Part shown: piece by piece, positions 42,691 through 48,646 of the stretch
Layout of the letters: each line of letters opens with the position of its first letter
Position numbering within the stretch: the stretch's first letter is position 1
Assembly: GCA_018713515.1 (NCBI GenBank)
Contig: DVOO01000033.1
Coordinates: 1 to 48,646 of the forward strand
Direction of reading: 5' to 3'
DNA: 48,646 nucleotides
DNA from: Candidatus Scatomonas pullistercoris
GTDB lineage: Bacteria > Bacillota > Clostridia > Lachnospirales > Lachnospiraceae
Translations under genes and position numbers: made by a program
Notes under the pieces: model-generated
Told to the model about the DNA's origin: nothing
Database searches by the model: none
What the model saw: the letters and a program-made list of their open reading frames with translations, nothing else

Positions 42691-43632
42691 TTACATTAAT
42701 TCTTTAATCATCTTAGAAATTGTTGCAACGGACTGAGGATGTTTCAAAATTACGGCATCGGAGCCGGACACCAGACATGCGGCAGCAGTCTGTACTTCCA
42801 TGGAGACACCTCTCTCCTCTACAGAACCCCATCCCGGAGCATCTTCTTCAGAAGCCGTGGACTCTTTTACTGACCAGGTCTCAGAAGCAACAGGAGCGAT
42901 GATCGGCATCTGAAGCATCTTGTCATCCTGGGACAGAGCAGCCGCTCTTACACGGTCCATGGTGGAAATTACATAGTCAAAGCCGTAGCCTACGGCGGCA
43001 GTTCCTACGTTCATTACAATGCTCTCCGGAGCGACTCCCAGCTGAGTCAGGACAACGTTCAGCTGCTTGGCCAGGTTGATATCATCGGCAGACTCGGCTC
43101 CAACCTTCTGATTGTAAGCCAGGCCGGCTGCGGCACCAATGGCCTTGTAGTCCTCTTCCTTCGCGGACATAAGCAGAACATTCTTTCCCTGCAGAGCCTC
43201 TGCGATCTTCGGCAGCAGTTCGCTGTCTTTTTCGACGTTCTTGCAGCCTTCCACTACCAGCGGAGCATCGATGGCATCCGCAACTTCTTTTGCCACTGCT
43301 ACCAGCTCTTCAATGGATTTGTTGGCTCCGTTCGGATCTCCGCCTTCCAGACGCAGTACAACAAAGTCTCCGCCAGGCATCTCAGCTGCTTTCTTGGCGA
43401 TCTCAGCCATGGTGGAAGCTCCTGCATAATAAGCTTTCACACCTTCTGAAGCATGCTCAAGACCCATATCAGAGATCTCAACGCCTACCTTGGGAGCATT
43501 TCCCTCATCCCCGTCAAAAGTATAGAAGGGGAATACGCTGGCTCCTCCGATCTTGATTGCTTTTTCGCCGCATCCGATTTCTACTTCTTTAATAGATGCG
43601 CTGAACTTCTGTGGTTTGCGATTAAACGGCAT
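42691..43632 (-). CDS. acsD: Corrinoid iron-sulfur protein small subunit AcsD
   Basis: 313 aa TIM-barrel protein. GASVFPFYTFDGDEGNAPKV, DFVVLRLEGGDPNG and SIVMNVGTAAVGYGFDYVI are characteristic AcsD stretches. It forms the heterodimer with AcsC and helps seat the corrinoid. ATG 43632 is preferred; the TTG at 43641 lies one base from the GGAGG. A terminator-like hairpin and a TTGACA promoter separate it from acsB, so acsD may head its own transcript. Confidence 0.96.
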   Translation of the reverse strand: MPFNRKPQKFSASIKEVEIGCGEKAIKIGGASVFPFYTFDGDEGNAPKVGVEISDMGLEHASEGVKAYYAGASTMAEIAKKAAEMPGGDFVVLRLEGGDPNGANKSIEELVAVAKEVADAIDAPLVVEGCKNVEKDSELLPKIAEALQGKNVLLMSAKEEDYKAIGAAAGLAYNQKVGAESADDINLAKQLNVVLTQLGVAPESIVMNVGTAAVGYGFDYVISTMDRVRAAALSQDDKMLQMPIIAPVASETWSVKESTASEEDAPGWGSVEERGVSMEVQTAAACLVSGSDAVILKHPQSVATISKMIKELM

Positions 43633-43669
43633 TTTAAACAAGCCTCCTTACTGTTTTTATCTAACTCAT

Positions 43670-43698
43670 ACCTTAAAACATTTTGCGGATTCTGTCAA
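43670..43698 (-). promoter_or_regulatory. Possible internal promoter ahead of acsD
   Basis: Minus-strand consensus -35 TTGACA (43693-43698), 17 bp, weaker -10 TAAGGT (43670-43675). It lies between the hairpin after acsB and the acsD ribosome site. Confidence 0.5.
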
Positions 43699-43710
43699 TC
43701 CTGAACGCAC

Positions 43711-43757
43711 AAAAACCAGGGGTATTTCCGGCACATTTTCGTGCCGGAAATACGCCT
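43711..43757 (-). terminator. Terminator-like hairpin between acsB and acsD
   Basis: Arms 43718-43734 and 43741-43757 pair over 17 positions with one mismatch (core GTATTTCCGGCAC/GTGCCGGAAATAC, six-base loop). On the minus strand GGTTTTTG follows. It probably ends part of the cooS-cooC-acsB transcripts. Confidence 0.7.
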
Positions 43758-43766
43758 GAAATATTC

Positions 43767-45899
43767 TTACATCATCGGATCCATGCCCAGAGCCGGATGA
43801 CCTTTCTCGGTCAGGAAAGCTACCAGTTCTTCCGGATCGGTAGCGATGGTCTCATCACCGATCATATCGGAGAAGTTGTCGATTCCGTAAAGCTCTTTTG
43901 CAGTCTTGTCCAGGTTCTCTCTCACCTGCTCCTTCAGCTCCTTGGGCATCCATACGATACGGGCCACACCGCCTTCTGCCTTCATGAACTTCTTGGAAGC
44001 GATGAAGTGCTTGCCATGTCCCATGAATCCGGGAGTCTGAACACCGCCGCCGGTCATGGAAGCCAGCTCGGAGAAGGTCATTCCCAGAGGAGTTGCTCCG
44101 GCATACTCACGGTTCGCGATACATACGCCGTTGGAGAAGGGCTCAATGCCGCAGATGCACTCGAAACATCCGCAGGAGGTCATGGGCTTCTCCATGATGG
44201 AGTACAGGGAAACATCCTCCAGAGCACCCTGAGACAGCTTCTTAACGATCTCATTTACATCTTCGTACTCGCCGATTCTCTCATCGATGCAGCGCTCTTT
44301 TGTAACCACCTGGCAGGGGCCGTTGGGCTGAAGCTCATGGGTTGCCTTGGCGTCAAACCAGGAAACGGCTCCGCAGAGACCCAGACGCTCGGGGGTAACC
44401 ACACATACGTGGCTCGGGGAGAATGCCTGGCACATGATGCAGCTGTAGTAAACCGGTACAGCCTCGTCGGTCATGGATGCCAGTCTCTCATCACGTTTGT
44501 CAAAGATCGGGATGGCAACCTCATGGCGCATCTTGGTGCAGTCTTCCGGATTGGTGTAGATCTTCACCTGGCACTTGTCAACAACTGCCTCGAACTCATT
44601 CTTAACCTGCGCGTACAGAACCTCTCCCAGATGTTTTGCGCGGAAGCCTGCGTTGAAAGCCTCTTTGCTGATACGGATACGGATCATGTCACGCTGTCCG
44701 GTGTGCATAACGCCCTCGATGCAGTTCAGATAGCTGTGGAACTTACGCTCAAATACGGGCTCAAAATCTGCCTGCATGCTCTTGCCGGCCACTTCCACCA
44801 CATAGGCGATGCTGTGCTTGCTTCCAACCTCGAACTCGTCGATATCGGGTCCGATCAGTTCGATCTTGTGGTCTTCCACCTCGGAAAGCTCCTTCATGGA
44901 AACCAGCTCTACACAGTCTACACGGGAACCGTCAAACTCGACCTGCATGTCGCCCTTACGGATGATCTCACCTTCAAAAGCGGAGGCGAAAGCAACCGGA
45001 ATATCAATATTGGTAATCTTAATCTTGATGTCGCGTGCCTCCAGAGAAGTGGCATTCCATTTGTCCACATCCTTCTGGATAATCAGGCTCTTCGGAATCG
45101 GAGGAACGTCCTTGTCATCGTTGGTGATAACCGGGAAACCAAGCGCGATGGCGCCGGCTCCGCAGGCAACGATCACATCATCCAGCGGCTCAAAAGCATT
45201 GACAAAGGCCGGTACACGATCTTTCGTATAGGTCATCAGAGCGCCTGCGTCTCCGGGAGTTACATTACCGAAGATCAGAGCTGCACGGATAGCCACGGAT
45301 ACAACGTGGATCACAGAGGTTACATCCTTGCCCAGGGGGATCACACGCACATTGGCGCCGGTCTTGTATCCCATCTCCTGGCACTGATCGATAATACCGC
45401 CCACCAGAGTAACCAGAATACCCTGTGCCTGATAGCTCTTAACCAGAGCCACGCCCTGCTCAGCCGTGGGAGCGGAACCCAGGATAACGGCAACGCCAGG
45501 GATATCGCCGGTAACCAGCGGAACGCCAAGCTCACGGATTACGGGATCGCCCAGATGTCCGTAGCAGGGCTCCTCATAGGGAGTTGCGCCGTCAATATAT
45601 TTGATAACCTCGATAAACTCCGCGCAGAGAGCGGTGGCAACGCCGGACATGAACACATCGTTCAGCTCATTCTCTCTGGTCATCAGAGTTTTTACCACAC
45701 CCAAAGCCTCTTTCAGCTCTTTCAGGTTGGTAACCTTGGTGCCTGTTACTGCGTAGTAGCAGGGAAGGCTGTAGGCAGTGCCGGGAAAGCTTACCGCTTT
45801 CTCTTCGCCATACTGCTCAATCGCCTTGTCAATGATGCCTTCGGTCAGACCGTAAACGGCATCATTTCCGCTGAATACTCTCTGAAATAATGTAGCCAT
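43767..45899 (-). CDS. acsB: Acetyl-CoA synthase AcsB
   Basis: 710 aa (Moorella enzyme 729). The A-cluster ligands are Cys487, Cys490, Cys499 and Cys509 for the [4Fe-4S] unit, with Cys576-Gly-Cys578 for the distal nickel. These spacings (3, 9, 10, 67, 2) are identical to Cys506/509/518/528/595/597 in Moorella. It condenses CO, the methyl group and CoA into acetyl-CoA, with CO channelled from CooS. AGGAGG lies just ahead of the ATG at 45899; the longer reading to 46118 overlaps cooC and is rejected. It lies 13 bases after cooC. Confidence 0.97.
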   Translation of the reverse strand: MATLFQRVFSGNDAVYGLTEGIIDKAIEQYGEEKAVSFPGTAYSLPCYYAVTGTKVTNLKELKEALGVVKTLMTRENELNDVFMSGVATALCAEFIEVIKYIDGATPYEEPCYGHLGDPVIRELGVPLVTGDIPGVAVILGSAPTAEQGVALVKSYQAQGILVTLVGGIIDQCQEMGYKTGANVRVIPLGKDVTSVIHVVSVAIRAALIFGNVTPGDAGALMTYTKDRVPAFVNAFEPLDDVIVACGAGAIALGFPVITNDDKDVPPIPKSLIIQKDVDKWNATSLEARDIKIKITNIDIPVAFASAFEGEIIRKGDMQVEFDGSRVDCVELVSMKELSEVEDHKIELIGPDIDEFEVGSKHSIAYVVEVAGKSMQADFEPVFERKFHSYLNCIEGVMHTGQRDMIRIRISKEAFNAGFRAKHLGEVLYAQVKNEFEAVVDKCQVKIYTNPEDCTKMRHEVAIPIFDKRDERLASMTDEAVPVYYSCIMCQAFSPSHVCVVTPERLGLCGAVSWFDAKATHELQPNGPCQVVTKERCIDERIGEYEDVNEIVKKLSQGALEDVSLYSIMEKPMTSCGCFECICGIEPFSNGVCIANREYAGATPLGMTFSELASMTGGGVQTPGFMGHGKHFIASKKFMKAEGGVARIVWMPKELKEQVRENLDKTAKELYGIDNFSDMIGDETIATDPEELVAFLTEKGHPALGMDPMM

Positions 45900-45912
45900 T
45901 TTTTCCTCCTGT

Positions 45913-46683
45913 TTACATAATTGTTTTATCAATTTTTTCTTTGATCGCACGGATCTCGCTGGTTGCCTGCTCGCTGAAATCATAGGGGGAACAGCCCTGG
46001 CGGTCAGCGTCAATGACCTGTTCATTGTAGTGAACCATTCCCAGAAGGTCCTCGGCCGGAATCTTCTCGCGTATAAAAGCTTCATCCTTCTCATCCCGGA
46101 CCTTATTGGCCACCACATGGACCTGATGAATTCCCAGCCCTTCGGCCAGACGTTTTACATTCTTGTAGGTCTGCACGCTCCTGGCCCCCGGTTCAATGAC
46201 AACAACGAAGTAATCCATTCCCTCTGTTGTGCCCCGTCCCAGATGTTCCAGGCCGGCCTCCATATCCAGGATCACCACATCATCCCGGTGAAGCACCAGA
46301 TTGTTGATGATCCGTTTCAGCATTACATGCTCCGGACATACACAGCCGCTGTTGGCTGTTTCCACAGTTCCGAGAACCAGAAGTTTTACACCATTACAGG
46401 TTCTTCCATATTTCTCGGGAATATCATCCACTTTGGGATTCAGCTTGTAAAATCGGTTGTCCGGCGTGGCCTCCGTCCTCTCTTCCACCAGTTTCCGCAT
46501 CTTGCTGATAGGGACGATGGCATCCAGCTCTTCTTCCGGAAAGCCCAGGGCCAGACCCAGATTGGCATCCGGATCCACATCGGCCGCCAGAACCTTCCTC
46601 CCCTCAGCCGCATACAGACGGGCAAGGGTGGCGGCGAAGGTGGTTTTTCCCACCCCGCCTTTGCCAGTTACCGCTATTTTCAT
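45913..46683 (-). CDS. cooC: CODH/ACS nickel-insertion ATPase CooC
   Basis: 256 aa MinD/ParA-type ATPase. The deviant Walker A GKGGVGKT is at residues 7-14, and Cys114-Val-Cys116 (NSGCVCPEH) is the Ni/Zn-binding CxC of CooC1, followed by VVILDMEAGLEHLGRG (switch II). It hydrolyses ATP to load nickel into CooS and/or AcsB; here, in the first half of the acs cluster, it may serve both. The best ribosome site, GAAGG, lies 13 bases upstream, a weak position, which fits the low amounts needed of a maturation factor. It starts 26 bases after cooS. Confidence 0.95.
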   Translation of the reverse strand: MKIAVTGKGGVGKTTFAATLARLYAAEGRKVLAADVDPDANLGLALGFPEEELDAIVPISKMRKLVEERTEATPDNRFYKLNPKVDDIPEKYGRTCNGVKLLVLGTVETANSGCVCPEHVMLKRIINNLVLHRDDVVILDMEAGLEHLGRGTTEGMDYFVVVIEPGARSVQTYKNVKRLAEGLGIHQVHVVANKVRDEKDEAFIREKIPAEDLLGMVHYNEQVIDADRQGCSPYDFSEQATSEIRAIKEKIDKTIM

Positions 46684-46709
46684 GCTAATTCATCTGCCTT
46701 CAATTTTAA

Positions 46710-48602
46710 TCAGACACCCAGAGCGGCACGCTTCTCTTCGATGCGGTCTCTCATCTTGATGCCCAGCTGCTCAATATCTTTTTCAACAGTGAACGCAGCC
46801 TCCACCCACTGTCTCGTTCCATTGGTCAGAAGCTCAGCCACCTCGCTGGAACCGGATACGTAGGGATCAACACCCAGGAAGGTATCGATACCGGTACCGA
46901 TTACATAGTTTCCGATGGATACGGCCTTCTCGGACATCCACTCGGGAGCGCAGCCCACAACCGGAAGCTGAGAAATATTTACGCCGCCCACCTTGGCCAG
47001 CTCAGATACCAGATTCATCATACGGCTGATATCTACGCAGGAGCCCATGTGCAGTACCGGCGGAATGTCAGCCAGCTCGCAGACTCTCTTCAGACCGGCG
47101 CCGCAGAGATCCTTTGCTCTCTTGTCCATCAGACCGGCCTTTGCGGCAGCCTGTGCGGAGCATCCGGACGCAACGATGATGATATCATGTTTCAGGAGGT
47201 ATTTCATAAGTTCAATGTGAGCGTAGTCGGGACGGACCTTGGGGTTGTTGCAGCCTACCATGGCCACAGCACCGCGGATAACGCCGGCTGCCACGCAGTC
47301 CCACAGAGGCTTCAGAGTTCCGGTCTGGTCTACCTGTGTGTTGGTAACGCCGTCCAGAGTCTTTACAATTGCCTCCAGAGAATATCCAACAGTAGCTTTC
47401 TGCTTCATATCCGGGATATGTACCAGCTCCGGCTTTCTGTTCTTGAAGTTCTCAACAGCCATCTTCACAATCGCCTTGGCATTCTCGCCGGCGGTCTTAG
47501 CGTTGAAGCGGATAAATTCGGAATCCGGCATCTGCGCCACGGGAGAGGTGGTGATGAACTTGGTGTGGAAACATTTACTTAAAGGTCCAAGAGCCGGGAA
47601 GATACACTGCACATCCACAACGATGGCCTCGCAGGCTCCGGTCAGAACCACGTTCTCCTGCTGCAGGAAGTTTCCGGCCATGGGGATTCCGCGGCGCATA
47701 GCTACCTCGTTGGAGGTACAGCAGACACCGGATACCGTGATGCCCTTTGCGCCCATCTCTTTTGCGTAGGCGATCATCTCCGGATCATCGGCATACTCAC
47801 AGATCATCTCAGACAGTGACGGATCATGACCGTGCACCACAATGTTTACATTCTCAGCGTTCATAACGCCCAGGTTTGCCTCGGTGTCAACAGGCTTCGG
47901 AGTTCCGAACAGCACATCGGAGAGCTCGGTTCCCATCATGGAACCGCCCCAGCCATCGCAGAGTCCCGCACGGATAGACTGTTTGATCAGAGCTTCTGGC
48001 AGAGAGGAGCATCCCATATGGGTCATATGCATGGAAGTAGCAACCTCCCGGTCGATGGCTCTGGGAGCCACTTCGTTTTTCTTCCACAGTTCCTTTGTAT
48101 GCTCCGGAAGTCTCTCCATAAATCTCTGGTATCCGAAGGGCTTGCCGTACTCCATAAGGCCGGTGTAGGCAACTTCATGAGCCAGATCGTAGATATCCTT
48201 ACCCTCCGTCTCGATATCCCACTCTTTTGCGATGCGGATCAGTTTCTCAGGATCTTTTACCTTATAGTCGCCGTCTGCGGCGGATGCATACAGAGTATGG
48301 CAGATCTCGCGGCCATGATCGGAGTGTGTTGCTGCTCCGCCGGCGGTAAATTTCAGGTAGTTTCTTCCTACAATGCCGTGCACATCGCAGCCGCAGATTC
48401 CTCTCGGTGCTTTCGGGGTGATACGGCAGGGGCCCATGGCACAGATCCGGCAGCAGACGCCGGTCTCACCAAATTTACAGTGAGGGGTCTGATTTTTTAC
48501 GCGGTACTGCCACGCATCTGCGCCCACTTTGGCGCCAGTCTCCAGCAGACGGTTGGTCGCTGCTTCCATCTCTTCTACTGTCGTCAGTTTGAATTCACTC
48601 AT
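46710..48602 (-). CDS. cooS: Anaerobic Ni-Fe carbon monoxide dehydrogenase CooS/AcsA
   Basis: 630 aa. Cluster D uses Cys42 and Cys50; cluster B uses Cys51, Cys54, Cys59 and Cys70 (VCCRICAMGPC). The C-cluster ligands are His259 (HGHD), Cys294/295, Cys333, Cys451, Cys481 and Cys522, all at family positions. It reduces CO2 to CO for AcsB and can also oxidise CO. ATG 48602 has AAGGAGG seven bases ahead; the TTG at 48605 is not favoured. It is the first gene of the cluster in the window; its promoter lies beyond 48646, so further genes upstream cannot be excluded. Confidence 0.97.
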   Translation of the reverse strand: MSEFKLTTVEEMEAATNRLLETGAKVGADAWQYRVKNQTPHCKFGETGVCCRICAMGPCRITPKAPRGICGCDVHGIVGRNYLKFTAGGAATHSDHGREICHTLYASAADGDYKVKDPEKLIRIAKEWDIETEGKDIYDLAHEVAYTGLMEYGKPFGYQRFMERLPEHTKELWKKNEVAPRAIDREVATSMHMTHMGCSSLPEALIKQSIRAGLCDGWGGSMMGTELSDVLFGTPKPVDTEANLGVMNAENVNIVVHGHDPSLSEMICEYADDPEMIAYAKEMGAKGITVSGVCCTSNEVAMRRGIPMAGNFLQQENVVLTGACEAIVVDVQCIFPALGPLSKCFHTKFITTSPVAQMPDSEFIRFNAKTAGENAKAIVKMAVENFKNRKPELVHIPDMKQKATVGYSLEAIVKTLDGVTNTQVDQTGTLKPLWDCVAAGVIRGAVAMVGCNNPKVRPDYAHIELMKYLLKHDIIIVASGCSAQAAAKAGLMDKRAKDLCGAGLKRVCELADIPPVLHMGSCVDISRMMNLVSELAKVGGVNISQLPVVGCAPEWMSEKAVSIGNYVIGTGIDTFLGVDPYVSGSSEVAELLTNGTRQWVEAAFTVEKDIEQLGIKMRDRIEEKRAALGV

Positions 48603-48646
48603 CAATAATCCTCCTTAGATTTGATTACCTCTTTTCCTGCGGGCAT

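Noticed and set aside
43683-45890. 735-codon open frame on the plus strand
   Set aside because: It lies wholly opposite acsB, whose A-cluster residues are intact. The frame is open because of strong codon bias in acsB, and its translation shows no known domain.
45900-46118. N-terminal extension of acsB into cooC
   Set aside because: AcsB homologues begin near MATLFQRVF, and AGGAGG stands just ahead of 45899.
1-48646. CRISPR arrays, insertion sequences, prophage, tRNA and rRNA genes
   Set aside because: No repeat-spacer pattern, transposase, phage gene or tRNA/rRNA sequence was found on reading both strands.

Overview
The window looks like chromosomal DNA of an acetogenic, spore-forming Gram-positive anaerobe, most likely a Lachnospiraceae member of the Blautia/Marvinbryantia type. 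The reasons are a near-complete carbonyl branch of the Wood-Ljungdahl pathway, sporulation genes (spoIVA, a SpoIID-type protein), clostridial-type glgC/glgD, a clostridial T-box and 6S RNA, strong AGGAGG ribosome sites, and moderate GC. The genus is an inference. No mobile element, CRISPR array, tRNA or rRNA was seen.

Layout. 1-5100: a GntR/YtrA-type regulator cut by the window edge, the glgC-glgD pair, a TetR regulator coupled to a flavodoxin-like protein, and a PepSY lipoprotein. 5183-12588: an unusual SDF transporter with a soluble N-terminal domain, divergent from a BirA-controlled biotin operon (birA-bioY-bioB-bioD-bioA), then a convergent cupin/CMD pair. 12765-16960: a P-type ATPase with Na,K-ATPase-like ion-site motifs, cotranscribed with two TrkA/KTN proteins. 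17141-22814: a phenylalanine T-box, pheS-pheT, a histidine phosphatase and queA, closed by a terminator. 22811-25567: a YihY membrane protein, a SpoIID/LytB protein and a 6S RNA.

25607-32351 is a four-gene operon that I cannot assign to a described system: a multi-zinc-ribbon cytoplasmic protein, a 1328-residue membrane-anchored VWA protein, a membrane-anchored Ig-like surface protein and a small zinc-ribbon membrane protein. spoIVA follows with a sigma-E-like promoter, and then a lone URO-D-type methyltransferase.

35228-48602 is the acetogenesis region, all on the minus strand. In transcription order it reads cooS, cooC, acsB, acsD, acsC, acsE, acsV, a DUF3786-like gene, then folT-fchA-folD behind a tetrahydrofolate riboswitch. 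CooS makes CO from CO2. AcsE moves the methyl group from methyl-THF to the corrinoid protein AcsCD, AcsB joins methyl, CO and CoA into acetyl-CoA, AcsV re-reduces inactive corrinoid, and CooC loads nickel. FchA and FolD carry out two methyl-branch steps. This FolD has lost both cyclohydrolase residues I could align, so the work appears divided between FchA (cyclohydrolase) and FolD (dehydrogenase). Intergenic hairpins and internal promoters appear to divide the cluster into separately expressed blocks.

The main points for follow-up are the VWA/zinc-ribbon operon, the Na,K-ATPase-like pump with two KTN subunits, the SDF fusion lacking its signature motif, the FolD/FchA split, and the DUF3786-acsV unit with its own promoter and operator-like palindrome.
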